34,705 bases of DNA from Ruminococcus sp. (lineage in GTDB: Bacteria; Bacillota; Clostridia; Oscillospirales; Ruminococcaceae). The position numbers and the translations under genes are program-made. A model generated the notes under the pieces. That model was not told the DNA's origin and made no database searches. It saw nothing but the letters and a program-made list of their open reading frames with translations. The stretch is from the NCBI GenBank assembly GCA_029062165.1, contig JAIDQQ010000027.1, positions 1 to 34,705 on the forward strand. Reading direction: 5' to 3'. Each line of letters begins with the position of its first letter. Position 1 is the stretch's first letter. This document shows, piece by piece, positions 9,280-18,695 of this stretch.

Positions 9280-10571
9280 TACAGGTACTTGATATTATAG
9301 CTTTTATACTGAACTGGATAAATTCGTTTTTTCTTTTTATGGTTATCGGATGTTTTCTTGATATAAGACAAAAACTACCTGTAAAAGTTGTGGCTTATGG
9401 GTTATGCATACTGATTGCCAATATTGTAATTTTTGCAAATGATATTACTAATATTATCGGTGTTCTTATTGGTTTTATACTTTTTACATTTATATTGTAT
9501 CAGGATATATGGATATGTAAACTTTCAGCGGTTATCATTCTTTATCCTATGATAGTATCTATAAATTATCTTGCACAGGATACAGGAATGCAGATATATT
9601 TTTATATAATAAGAAAATGGGAATTAAATACAGAAAATATTTTCATAAGTACCCTGATACATACAATATCACTGGCAATCGCCCCTGTAATATGGTTCTC
9701 GATATGGCAGATTCTGAAACGCAGAAATATAAAGTCTATTTCCTTACTTAATACGAAAATGTGGCTTATGATTGACGGAGTATGTTTATCTGTATTTATA
9801 GCTGTACTGGTTACACTGAATTTTATGCCTGAAAATTCATGGATGGGCTATCCGATTTGCCTTTCAGGTATAATTACTATTTTTGCCTGTCTGTACCTGA
9901 CATTATATATCGCAGATTCAATACTGACGGAATATCAGTTGCAGACTATGAAAAAGAAACATAAATATTATGAAGAAAAGCTACAGGAAGAAGAACGTGT
10001 CAGAAGTATTTATCATGATATGAAAAATCATTTACTCGTCCTTGAAAATCAGAGCGGAACAGATTACGCAAAAGAAATCGCAAAAAAACTCCGCATGGAA
10101 ATTTCAGATTATGAAGACTATATACATACAGGAAGTGATATTCTCGACGTCATTATTAAAGAAAAATCACGTATGGCGAGGGAAAATAATATTGATTTTT
10201 CGGTAACAGTCGATTTTTCCGGTGTATATTTTATTGAACCGCTTGATATCAGTACTATTTTCGGAAACAGTATTGATAATGCTTTGGAAGCTACCGGAAA
10301 ACTTCCGGAAGAATACAGAGCAGTAATAATAAAAGCCGGAATAGTTCATAGTTTTGTAATGATAGTGATTGAAAATACTTGTCCTGATGTACCGGAAGAA
10401 AAATCGAAAACTACAAAAGATGATAAATTCCTTCATGGTTTCGGGATAGGAAATATTAAAAAGACTGTGGAAAAATATAACGGAGAATACACGTCAGATT
10501 GTAAAGACAGAAAGTATATACTCAAAATTTTAATACCTGTTTCAGATGAAAGAAAGTCTGTCGCAAAATAA
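9276..10571 (+). CDS. GHKL-type sensor histidine kinase (AgrC-like)
   Basis: Translation starts at GTG 9276, overlapping the regulator stop codon as GTGA, a translational coupling sign. Residues 1-215 contain six or seven hydrophobic helices, the sensor part. A helical linker leads to the phospho-acceptor motif YHDMKNHLLVLE with His247. The ATPase part has the N-box GNSIDNALEA (Asn331-Asn335) and a glycine motif GFGIGN near residue 389. This is the AgrC/HPK10 layout. The signal is unknown: no AgrD-like peptide gene lies next to it. A terminator stem overlaps the last codons. Confidence 0.92.
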   Translation: MIQVLDIIAFILNWINSFFLFMVIGCFLDIRQKLPVKVVAYGLCILIANIVIFANDITNIIGVLIGFILFTFILYQDIWICKLSAVIILYPMIVSINYLAQDTGMQIYFYIIRKWELNTENIFISTLIHTISLAIAPVIWFSIWQILKRRNIKSISLLNTKMWLMIDGVCLSVFIAVLVTLNFMPENSWMGYPICLSGIITIFACLYLTLYIADSILTEYQLQTMKKKHKYYEEKLQEEERVRSIYHDMKNHLLVLENQSGTDYAKEIAKKLRMEISDYEDYIHTGSDILDVIIKEKSRMARENNIDFSVTVDFSGVYFIEPLDISTIFGNSIDNALEATGKLPEEYRAVIIKAGIVHSFVMIVIENTCPDVPEEKSKTTKDDKFLHGFGIGNIKKTVEKYNGEYTSDCKDRKYILKILIPVSDERKSVAK

Positions 10572-10586
10572 GCGACAGGCTTTTTT
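10558..10586 (+). terminator. terminator overlapping the kinase stop codon
   Basis: CTGTCGC (10558-10564) pairs with GCGACAG (10572-10578), followed by GC and six T. The stem begins inside the coding region, so the kinase operon and the transporter operon are separate transcripts. Confidence 0.88.
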
Positions 10587-10587
10587 G

Positions 10588-10651
10588 TTAGATTTTGCAG
10601 TTTCAGTATTAGATTTTGCGTTGTGTGTTGTAAAAATATCTGTAGTATGAT
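10588..10651 (+). promoter_or_regulatory. transporter promoter with a direct-repeat LytTR-type operator
   Basis: The 11-base word TTAGATTTTGC occurs perfectly at 10588-10598 and 10609-10619, a 21-bp period (two helical turns), ending directly before a candidate -35 (TTGTGT, 10621-10626) and a -10 TATGAT (10646-10651). The -35 is poor and the spacing long (19), as expected for an activator-dependent promoter. LytTR regulators are known to bind imperfect direct repeats with this phasing. The link to the regulator at 8566 is inference. Confidence 0.65.
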
Positions 10652-10689
10652 AGGATAAAAGCATAAGAAAAATACAGGAGGAATTATTA

Positions 10690-11373
10690 ATGAGTATATT
10701 GAATGCAGATAATCTGAAAAAATATTACGGAAACGGTGAAAGTCTTGTAAAAGCTCTTGACGATGTAAGCGTATCGATAGAAAACGGTGAATTTATCGCC
10801 ATTGTCGGTACTTCGGGAAGCGGAAAATCCACTCTTCTGAATATGCTTGGTGGGCTTGATGTTCCGACTTCAGGCAATGTAACTATAGAGGGAAATAATC
10901 TCGGAAATATGACGGAAGAACAGCTTACAGTATTTCGCAGAAAGAGAATAGGTTTTATTTTTCAGAACTATAACCTTATTCCGTACCTGACCGCATACGA
11001 AAATATTGTACTTCCTGTCCGTCTTGACGGTAAAATGGAAGACAAGGAATTTTTAAATAAAATAGCCTGTTTCCTTGATTTGAAAAATAAACTTAAAAAA
11101 TATCCGGAACATATGTCAGGCGGTCAGCAACAGAGAGTTGCTATAGCCCGTGCATTACTGTCCAAACCCGCAATTATTCTTGCCGACGAACCTACAGGAA
11201 ATCTTGACAGCAAATCAACAGACAAGGTTATAGACCTGCTTAGAATGACAAGCGAAACTTTTAAACAAACTATTGTTATGATTACCCATAATCCCGAAAT
11301 TGCAGAAAAAGCTGACAGACAGATACGTATTGAAGACGGAAAAATTTATGTGGAAAGAGGTGCGGAAAATTGA
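10690..11373 (+). CDS. ABC transporter ATP-binding protein (MacB/LolD-like)
   Basis: A 227-residue ATPase with all the motifs: Walker A GTSGSGKST (residues 40-48), Q-loop FQNYNLIPYLTAYEN, signature MSGGQQQRVAIARAL (from about 142), and Walker B ILADEPTGNLDS (about 160-171) followed by the H-loop MITHN. This subfamily pairs with FtsX-type permeases that handle peptides, lipoproteins or antimicrobial compounds. AGGAGG lies 9 bases before the ATG. The permease follows with a 4-base overlap. Confidence 0.95.
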   Translation: MSILNADNLKKYYGNGESLVKALDDVSVSIENGEFIAIVGTSGSGKSTLLNMLGGLDVPTSGNVTIEGNNLGNMTEEQLTVFRRKRIGFIFQNYNLIPYLTAYENIVLPVRLDGKMEDKEFLNKIACFLDLKNKLKKYPEHMSGGQQQRVAIARALLSKPAIILADEPTGNLDSKSTDKVIDLLRMTSETFKQTIVMITHNPEIAEKADRQIRIEDGKIYVERGAEN

Positions 11374-13769
11374 ATAAAATACAGAAACAAACCATTTCCC
11401 TTATGGCAAGACAGAGTCTTAAATCCGGAAAATTACGTAATATTTCGGTAATGATTACTATTATTCTTGCAACGGCTCTGTTATCGGTAATTCTTCTTTT
11501 CGGCATAGCAGACCATACAGTAAGTAAAGAAAAAATATCGCATATTCAGCAGGCGGGATTTTATAATCTTACAGAAGAACAGCTTTCCGCTCTTGAATCG
11601 GCTGAAGAAATTTCATACAGTATGACTGTCAAAACCGGTACACTGTCTCCGCAGGAAGATTTTGATATAATACCTTATTATGTCAGTGAACTTTCTGATA
11701 AGATAAAAATAGGAACACTTGAATCCGGCAGACTTCCAGAGCAGATAAACGAGGTTGCCGTTGCTGAAGGAATGATAAAAAAACTCAATATAAATACTGT
11801 TGTCGGAAGTGAATTTGATATGACGTTTTATGATGGAACAACAGAGCATTTAATTATATCAGGAATACTAAAGAGTAGCGATAATACAAAACAGTATGCG
11901 GTTTTCTTTTCACATGAATATGCTGAAAACGGAAGTCAGTTAAAGAACAGTCCCTATGAACTGTATGCAAAATTTTACGGTGCAGAACAGATGAACAAAA
12001 ACAACTGTAAGGAAATGATTTATAATGTCGGCGAAAAAGCAGGCATTGAACATAAATATATAAATCCGACTAAGGCATTTCTTGATATGCTTACACCCGA
12101 TTCTCAGATGATTATATCAGTAATTATTGTGGGAATTGTTATTCTGCTTGCCTGTATACTGGTAATTTACGGTGTTTTCTATATATCGGTTATTGGCAGG
12201 ATTCGTCAGTTCGGACAACTCCGTACAATAGGAATGACTGAAAATCAGATAAAAAAATTTGTGTCCCGTGAGGGTGGAACGTTATTTATCCGTTCTGTAC
12301 CCATAGGTCTTCTGATTGGCGGAACTGTTGGTTACATAATAAATCATGATGGCTGGAGATGGTTTAATACTCTTTGGATATTTGCCTTGGTATGTGCTTT
12401 GATTTATATAATTACAATGATTTCCGTACATAAACCGGCAAAAATAGCCTCGTCAGTTTCTCCTGTAGAAGCTCTGCACTATACACCACAGGACGATATG
12501 AAACAGGCGTCGGGTAAATGCGAATGCCGTAATCTTACTCCGCTTGGCATGGGTATCATGAATTTTTCAAGGAATCGTAAAAAAGCGGTATCAACACTTA
12601 TGTCTCTGGGATTAGGTGGTATTCTTTTTATCACGTCGGCAACCTATATATCATCTTTCGACAGAAACAGATTTGCACGTCAGGGCGATTTCAAAGAAGC
12701 GGAATTTGTTATCGGGATTTCTCCTGTTGCAATAGAACTTGATGAAAACGGTCTTAGTGGTATTCAGAGTAAAAATCCGATTAATGAAGACTTCGTAGAA
12801 CAAATCAAAGCAATTGACGGTGTGGAAAATGTCAATGAAGTAAAAAATTTCGGTGTTAAGTTTGATTTCCCACAGAAAGAAGAATACGGAAACGACGATA
12901 TAATTATGTTACTTTCCAACGAGCAGACAAAAACGATAGATAAATATCTTGATGAAGGTGATGCAGATTACGACAAGCTTACAAGTGGAAATTATATACT
13001 TGTGGCAGGTAACGATATAGCTGACGAAATTTACGGCTGGAAATTTTCAGTCGGAGACAATCTGATACTTCACTATTATGACGGCGAAAAAATGTCTGAA
13101 AAAAAGATTGAAGTTCTTGGTATACTAAGCGATAAGTTTAATCTGAAAAATGAGCCTGAAGGTTGGTTTGTACTCCCTGAAAATGCTATAGACAACTGGA
13201 TTTCATATGACAGTCTGAACAGTAAACTATTGATTTCTGTAGATTCCGAAAAGGAAATTGAAGCAGGTGAACAGCTTGAATTGCTTACAGCTGAACAGCC
13301 GAAACTTTATATTGAAACTTTACAAGACAGAAAACAACGGTACAATGAATATGCTAATCAGATTTTCGGTGCGATAAGCGGACTTGCAATTTTCATTATG
13401 ATGTTCAGTATTCTAAGTATGGTAAATATGATGATTACAAACATTATTACCAAAAAACAGGAACTTGCTATGCTTGAATCCATAGGCATGAGCATGCGAC
13501 AGATACGTAAAATGCTTCTCGGTGAAAGCATATTGCTGACAGGCGTGACCTTAGTTTTGACACTGACTGTCGGAACGCTTTTCGGATATATACTTAGTAC
13601 GGTTCTTTATAATAATGGTGCATTTTATATGGCATTCAGATTCCCGACGTTATTTACAGTGGCTTATGCTACTATATTGATAATCGTTCCTTTGATAATA
13701 TCATCAGTCTGTATGCATAGCTTTTCTAAAGAAACTCTGACAGAACGTCTGACAGGAACGAAATGTTGA
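11370..13769 (+). CDS. FtsX-type ABC transporter permease
   Basis: The 799-residue permease begins at TTG 11370, overlapping the ATPase stop as TTGA. I count eight membrane helices: about 27-47, 249-272, 308-327, 333-351, 403-425, 665-690, 715-738 and 750-772. There are two FtsX cores, each with the coupling motif before the second helix (GQLRTIGMTENQIKK and AMLESIGMSMRQIRK). Two large loops (about 50-245 and 426-660) should face outward. This duplicated layout is typical of MacB-like exporters and of peptide sensing or detoxification transporters controlled by two-component systems. No clear terminator follows. Confidence 0.92.
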   Translation: MNKIQKQTISLMARQSLKSGKLRNISVMITIILATALLSVILLFGIADHTVSKEKISHIQQAGFYNLTEEQLSALESAEEISYSMTVKTGTLSPQEDFDIIPYYVSELSDKIKIGTLESGRLPEQINEVAVAEGMIKKLNINTVVGSEFDMTFYDGTTEHLIISGILKSSDNTKQYAVFFSHEYAENGSQLKNSPYELYAKFYGAEQMNKNNCKEMIYNVGEKAGIEHKYINPTKAFLDMLTPDSQMIISVIIVGIVILLACILVIYGVFYISVIGRIRQFGQLRTIGMTENQIKKFVSREGGTLFIRSVPIGLLIGGTVGYIINHDGWRWFNTLWIFALVCALIYIITMISVHKPAKIASSVSPVEALHYTPQDDMKQASGKCECRNLTPLGMGIMNFSRNRKKAVSTLMSLGLGGILFITSATYISSFDRNRFARQGDFKEAEFVIGISPVAIELDENGLSGIQSKNPINEDFVEQIKAIDGVENVNEVKNFGVKFDFPQKEEYGNDDIIMLLSNEQTKTIDKYLDEGDADYDKLTSGNYILVAGNDIADEIYGWKFSVGDNLILHYYDGEKMSEKKIEVLGILSDKFNLKNEPEGWFVLPENAIDNWISYDSLNSKLLISVDSEKEIEAGEQLELLTAEQPKLYIETLQDRKQRYNEYANQIFGAISGLAIFIMMFSILSMVNMMITNIITKKQELAMLESIGMSMRQIRKMLLGESILLTGVTLVLTLTVGTLFGYILSTVLYNNGAFYMAFRFPTLFTVAYATILIIVPLIISSVCMHSFSKETLTERLTGTKC

Positions 13770-13824
13770 CTGATGAATTGTTAATTTCAATCATAAATAT
13801 TTATTGGATAAATGATAATTAACC

Positions 13825-13850
13825 GGCGGTTGCATCATTTTGTAACCGCC
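13825..13850. repeat. GC-rich inverted repeat after the permease gene
   Basis: GGCGGTT (13825-13831) and AACCGCC (13844-13850) form a 7-bp stem with a 12-base loop in otherwise AT-rich DNA. No T-run follows on either strand, so it is not a standard terminator; it may shield the 3' end of the transporter transcript or be an operator. Confidence 0.4.
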
Positions 13851-13864
13851 AAATTATTAAATTC

Positions 13865-14650
13865 ATGTCGGTTATGACCATCGCCACCAGTAAAATAATT
13901 TTTATAGATATAAAAAATAAAAATATAAACTCCGTGATTTATATTATGTTTTTTGTAATAATACTCATTTTATTAATTACTATCTTTATCGTAATATTTA
14001 AACTTTCAGAATACTACGAACATCAACAGCATATGAAACTTATAATGTTGAAAAATCAGATGCTTGAACAGTCTATGGCGGAAACCCAGCAGACATTTAT
14101 GCTCTGGAAAACAAGTTTACACGATTTCAAGCATAAAATTATGAATTTAATGACTCTTGCGGACAATAATGACATATCAGGAATAAAACAATATCTTGAA
14201 ACTGAAAATGAATTACTTGGTAAAAAACTGTTTTATTACAAAACAGGCAGTGATACAGTTGATACTATACTGAATATTAAGCAGAAAATTGAAGAAAAAA
14301 AAGGGATTACTTTTATTATCAATGCAAAAATTCCTGAAAACTGTAATATTGCATCTGCGGATTTTGCATCATTGCTCGGAAATTTACTTGACAATGCCAT
14401 TGAAGCATCTGAAAAAGAAAAAGAGCCGTTCATTGAAGTAAATATCAGACCTGCAAAAAGTTATCTGATTATTAATATTTTAAATAAATATACCGGCTCT
14501 GGAGATTTTTCAGAATCCACCAAAAATGAAAAGCACTTACAGGGAATAGGTATTCATTCTGTAAAACAGACAGTAAAAAAATATGGCGGTGAATTTAATA
14601 CTGATATATCAGATAATATCTTCAATGTAAAAATAATGATACCAATGTAA
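13865..14650 (+). CDS. GHKL histidine kinase lacking its sensor domain
   Basis: The 261-residue protein has one membrane helix (about 22-47) followed directly by a helical linker, the phospho-acceptor motif SLHDFKHKIMNLM (His86) and a GHKL ATPase domain (N-box GNLLDNAIEA, Asn173-Asn177; glycine motif LQGIGIHSVK). It corresponds to the last helix plus catalytic half of an AgrC-like kinase; the other five or so sensor helices are missing. No ribosome site precedes the ATG at 13865, so the true start is unsure. It stands next to an agrB relic, suggesting the remains of a second Agr-type system. It may be a 5'-truncated pseudogene. Confidence 0.75.
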   Translation: MSVMTIATSKIIFIDIKNKNINSVIYIMFFVIILILLITIFIVIFKLSEYYEHQQHMKLIMLKNQMLEQSMAETQQTFMLWKTSLHDFKHKIMNLMTLADNNDISGIKQYLETENELLGKKLFYYKTGSDTVDTILNIKQKIEEKKGITFIINAKIPENCNIASADFASLLGNLLDNAIEASEKEKEPFIEVNIRPAKSYLIINILNKYTGSGDFSESTKNEKHLQGIGIHSVKQTVKKYGGEFNTDISDNIFNVKIMIPM

Positions 14651-14653
14651 TAT

Positions 14654-14693
14654 AAATCCGACTTGAAAATGTCATTCAGGTCGGATTTTATTT
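14654..14693 (+). terminator. rho-independent terminator after the short kinase
   Basis: A 13-bp stem (14654-14666 with 14676-14688, one G-T pair) with a 9-base loop ends in ATTTT-type sequence. It begins 3 bases after the kinase stop codon. Confidence 0.88.
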
Positions 14694-14814
14694 GTTATTA
14701 TATTTAAAAATATACAATTCAAGCAAAAAAAACGTCAATTCAAACATAATCTCACAAAAATGGTTTTTTATGTGTTATACTAAAATCACAAGGTCAGGAA
14801 CGAAAGGAGGTGAG

Positions 14815-15385
14815 TTTCGTAACCTCGCAGAAGACATAGCATTTTTGTTGATAAAACATAAAATAGTCGATATTGAAAAGCGTGATGTCTATATCCACAT
14901 ACTTGAAGTGATACTGCTGAATGGTGGATTTCTATTGGTATTTCTGCTTATCAGCCTGCTTTTCAGTACTATGATAAACTTCTGGGCATATCTTATATTC
15001 TTTCTCCCATTACGAATATTTTCGGGTGGGTATCATGCAAAGACAAGCGAATGCTGTTTTATCCTGTCAACAATTATGTACGGATTTTCAGTTGCAGTTG
15101 TAAAGCTTTTACCGCTTTTATATACGGATTTTTACTGGTGGATAGCAGGAACAGTTTCGATATTCACTATATTGATATTCGCAAATAATCCACTGAATAA
15201 AGTTCGGAAAAATCGTAACAGAATAATAGTCTGTTCCCTGATTATTACAGACCTTGTATTTTTTGTTCTGTGCTTTATCTTCAACTGGAAAAATAGCCAC
15301 ACATGAAATGATTTTTGTTATCTTTGATGCTGTTTTCCTTATAATAGGAAAAATTTCGCAATATATCAGTAATAACAAATTTTAA
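14815..15385 (+). pseudogene. agrB: agrB-like peptide-processing membrane protease, start lost and frameshifted
   Basis: The product has the AgrB core: five hydrophobic segments and the catalytic pattern SGGYHAKTSECC, with His at 15034-15036 and Cys at 15055-15057, the same seven-residue spacing as His77/Cys84 of S. aureus AgrB. AgrB trims the AgrD pheromone precursor. Two defects are visible. A perfect AAAGGAGGTGA (14803-14813) is followed not by a start codon but by TTT CGT in the frame that encodes the protein. In addition, the frame ends early at 15306, but removing one base from the A5 run at 15289-15293 restores a last membrane helix (EMIFVIFDAVFLIIGK) to TAA at 15385, giving the usual length near 190. 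No agrD-like gene is adjacent. Sequencing error could account for the A-run defect. Confidence 0.75.
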
Positions 15386-15418
15386 CGATTGAATTAACCA
15401 ATCAGAAAGGAAACTGAA

Positions 15419-16331
15419 ATGAAAAAAATAATTTCATTTCTTATAGCTATTTCTTTTTTAGCATCATATTCACCGGTTTGTTCCTATGCCGACGACACGG
15501 ACACAACAGATTTATACGCTCTTGCAAGTTCACTCGGTGTGGAAACATTAAGTGAAATTACGTACAGTGAAGAAGTCGACAAAGTGATAACAGGCTATCA
15601 GTGTTCACAGGGATATACTTATTTTGATTATTATGAAAAGTTTCTTATGACAAGCAATTCCTATGAACAACAGATAGACCTGCTCCTTGAAACCGCTGAA
15701 AACAGTATGAAAGATAATAAATATTTCTGGCTTGTAATCCGTTCTGAAAAATTTTCCCATGCCGTATGCGGTATGGGCATAGCTGACGGCGACTGGGAAT
15801 GGAACGGCAAAAAATACGATAAATGTATACTTACGCTTGATTCCAATTCCGCCGACGCTGACAGAAATGCATGTGCCTGTATATACATAAACTCGGAAAC
15901 CAAAGAATGTTTATATACCGGTTTATGAAATCGGTATGGATAAAACATCGGCTTTTGTTGCAATTGACGACGATATGTTTCTGAACCATAAAGGTACAAT
16001 AAAGCCGTCGGAGGAGGTAAACACAAATATTTCAGCCATAAAACAAGTAAGCCGTGATACATCTGCAAATACTAAACTGTATTCTGTTTCCGCTGACGGA
16101 AATATGACTTTATTTGATGATGCACTTTTCAGCGACTACGCCGGAAAGGCAAATTTCATAAAAGCTGATTAAGTACACATAGATGTCGACGAAGAGCCGA
16201 CAGACTTTCCGAATTTCAGATATATCAGTTCAGACCGCTGGATAGATATAGAGTTTCTTGACGAGACAATAGCCGGAACAGATTTTCTTAAAAGATTTTC
16301 CGAAAGATTATTACCGCTAATTTCTGAGTAG
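15419..16331 (+). pseudogene. secreted papain/C39-like peptidase relic with frameshift and internal stop
   Basis: It starts at ATG 15419 behind AGAAAGGAAAC with a clear signal peptide (MKKIISFLIAISFLASYS). The first frame ends at 15928. The next frame carries on the protein (CLYIPVYEIGMDKTSAFVAI) from about 15905, so one frameshift lies there. It then meets TAA at 16170-16172, after which the same frame stays open for 52 codons (VHIDVDEEPTDFPNFRYIS...) to TAG at 16331. The segment DYYEKFL ... HAVCGMGI ... CILTLDSN parallels the His and Asp part of the peptidase module in the surface protein at 354 (FYQLQQFL ... HAVVGYKC ... ITIYDCS). The Cys-bearing GSCHGMS part is absent, so even the ancestor was probably not an active peptidase or had lost its front. 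Confidence 0.7.
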
Positions 16332-18345
16332 ATTTATCAGTGCTGTTAAGTCGCATTTCCCTAAACTTTTCAATCCTCTTCATAACTAACGGCATTGAAC
16401 GTAATTCACTGGGCGAAACGCCTACTAACCACAAGCAATATTTATATACTCTTTCGCCTCGACAAGTTTTTAATATATTTTTTTGCTTTTGATTCTTTTT
16501 TATAAAATCTGCATAATCAGTATCTTCAATTAGTTTTTTTCCGGCGTTCTATAAGAGTATTATAGGCACTGACTAAATATGGATTGATATTTTTAACAAG
16601 CTGGAATTTATCTTAACTATATAATTTTCTTTAGTCAGAATTTTTAATCGTACTGAATCCCACAATAACACAATGCACGTGGGCTTTTAACGTCGCCTCG
16701 CTGTCCCACCGGAAAGTACGGTAGGCAAAATCAATGTGTATGTTGAAACGGTCATATAATGGTTTCCAGACGCTCGCAACCTGCTCCCCTTGCGTGATAC
16801 TGTTTGTCGATACGAAAGACGTTTTTATATCCGTGCCGGTCATAAATTCAGACGCTTTGAAGTACCAGCCGGAAACGTAGTCGATTTTACCGGCGGTTTT
16901 GTAGGGTTTTCCCTCTTCGTCAACGTAAATACTTAAAATATCGGATTTCTGTTCTTTGTTTTGCAGTGAATAGCCCACAAACGGCGGATTTCCCATGATG
17001 TAAGATAATGTTCCACATGGAACAATTTCTGACCAGTCAAGCCGGAGGGAATTTCCCGCGGTGATATTGGCGTAACTTTTCAGCGGTAAGAAGTCTAAAT
17101 CGTGTTCGATTATTTCTTCTGTTTCACGCATCATCTGACTTTCGGCAATCCAAAGGGCAGTTTTTGCGACTGTTACCGCAAAATCGTTGATTTCAATTCC
17201 GTAAAACTGGTGTATGCCGACTTTGATTAAACCGTCTAAATTAAACATCTTCTGACCGGAATAAATAGACCTCAATGCCTCATTTTCGAGGCTTCTAAGA
17301 CTTATGTATGTTTCATTCAGGAAATTTCCCGAACCGCAGGCAGGGTTTAAGAACGTAAGTTCAGAAAGTTTTTTCCGGAAGTCCTCAAGCCGTGAAAGAC
17401 GTGTCTTTTCAACTTTTAATTCCAAAATCTTATTAAGTTCAGATTTTAAATCATCTAAAAATAGTGGGTCAATAACCTTGTGAATGTTCTCTATTGACGT
17501 GTAATGCATTCCGCCGGAACATCTGGTATCAGGGTTTAAAGTGGATTCAAACACCGCACCGAAGATAGTCGGGGATATTTCAGACCAGTTAAAAGTTTTA
17601 CTCACACCATTGAGGAGCAGGTTTACAATTTCTTCTGTAAACCGTGAGATTTCTATGTTCTCATCAGCGAACAATCCGCCATTGACATACGGAAATGCCG
17701 ACAGGTCATCATTCATGTAAGAGTTACGATTTTCGGGTTTAGTATCAAGTACCTGAAACAATTCAATCAGGGCTTTCCGCACGTCTTTCGGCTGAAACTG
17801 TTTCAGGTAGTTCCCGAGAGTTTGCCGACAAGTTCACCAGCTTGCAGAGAGATTTCCATTTCACGTCTGATGCTGTCATTTCCGGTATCGACGAGGAATT
17901 GAAGTCGGTAATATTCTGTCGGCAAATCTTTTAAGAAAATCTGTTCGGGTTCGCAGTTAGGCTTTTCCATATCGTATATCAGAAATTCCGAGAAGTTACA
18001 AGTCACTATCGACCGTGGGTGTTTAGAATACGGCAACATAGAAGAATAGCGGACAGCCTGCTGATACGGAGGCAACATAGAGCCGTCAGACTGTTTGATA
18101 CCTTTTCTAAGGTCTTTCCCTAAACTTTTCTGTTCAATCATAACGTGTGTAGCCTCAATGTAACCATCTATAAAAGCTGTATGGTCTAACTTAACCTGCT
18201 CTTCAAAAGTGATAAATGCGGAAATATTTTCAACCCCATAAACATTTTGCAGTAAATCAATCCAAAATATCTGACTTTCGCCCTTTTCGTAGCCTTTATC
18301 CGTCCAGTGATGTACAAATTACTTAACCGTTTTTTTATCAGTCAT
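16325..18345 (-). pseudogene. MmeI-type (type IIL) restriction-methylation enzyme, multiply broken
   Basis: Reading down the minus strand from ATG 18345 (ribosome site AAGGTGATG): codon 9 is TAA (18321-18319). The frame then continues with the MmeI-like nuclease part (KGYEKGESQIFWIDLLQN; catalytic region HVMIEQKS). Near 17810 the frame shifts. The next piece (to 16631) has the adenine methyltransferase motifs FLNPACGSGNFL and MGNPPF. After it come two in-frame stops within 15 codons, a further frameshift, loss of most of the target recognition part, and a C-terminal remnant around 16345-16420 (KYCLWLVGVSPSELRSMPL). Intact MmeI relatives are around 900 residues and do both cutting and one-strand methylation. 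Nothing functional is expected here, although the methyltransferase segment is still open for 383 codons. Confidence 0.85.
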
Positions 18346-18379
18346 ATTTACATCACCTTGAAAAATAATTATTTACTTT

Positions 18380-18408
18380 ATTGTATCATTAATTCTCTGA
18401 AAATACAA
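18380..18408 (-). promoter_or_regulatory. promoter of the broken restriction-methylation gene
   Basis: On the minus strand TTGTAT (18408-18403) and TACAAT (18385-18380) are 17 bases apart with an extended -10 TG. It lies 35 bases upstream of the ATG at 18345. Confidence 0.6.
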
Positions 18409-18463
18409 TAGTATAAAATATCAAATTTTTAATATAAATATCCTCTGGAAAAGAAAAATTATA

Positions 18464-18498
18464 GGCGATACCTTACAAATGTAGGTATCGCCTTTTTT
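18464..18498 (+). terminator. strong terminator with no gene upstream on its strand
   Basis: GGCGATACCT (18464-18473) pairs with AGGTATCGCC (18483-18492) and six T follow on the plus strand. No plus-strand gene ends nearby; the gene it served seems to have been lost when the flanking DNA was rearranged. Confidence 0.8.
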
Positions 18499-18563
18499 CG
18501 TATATTCTTTTTTTAATATGCAAAGTCAGCTGTCAGCAAAATTTCATTTTAAGGAGTTATAAA

Positions 18564-18695
18564 CGGCACGCCAGTCTGAAACGCAACAAAACTGATAATT
18601 CCGTGAAAAATACTATGCAGAATCTTGAACTGATATTCCGGAATGACACTATTTCCACCGTAAAAATTGAGTTTAACGAACTTACACATATGTAC
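18564..18695 (+). other. possible coding relic between terminators
   Basis: From about 18552 the plus strand has an open frame without a start codon, reading NLELIFRNDTISTVKIEFNE in its middle. AAGGAG (18551-18556) precedes it. The composition is protein-like, but I do not recognise it and cannot exclude chance. The rest of 18346-18730 holds only the promoter and two hairpins listed here. Confidence 0.3.

Noticed and set aside
10690..13769. A Bce-type bacitracin module
   Set aside because: The regulator is LytTR rather than OmpR type, the kinase is AgrC-like with many helices, and the permease has two FtsX cores with eight helices rather than ten with one large loop.
13825..13850. Hairpin as terminator of the transporter operon
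   Set aside because: No T-run on either strand; kept only as an inverted repeat.
14692..14814. TTG 14692 or ATG 14770 as the start of the agrB-like gene
   Set aside because: The first lies at the terminator tail and the second within a promoter-like TATACT region; neither has a ribosome site, and the added residues do not resemble AgrB.
15306..15419. An agrD-like pheromone precursor after agrB
   Set aside because: The only small frame there (MIFVIFDAVFLIIGK...) is the shifted last helix of AgrB, and no cysteine-containing peptide is present.
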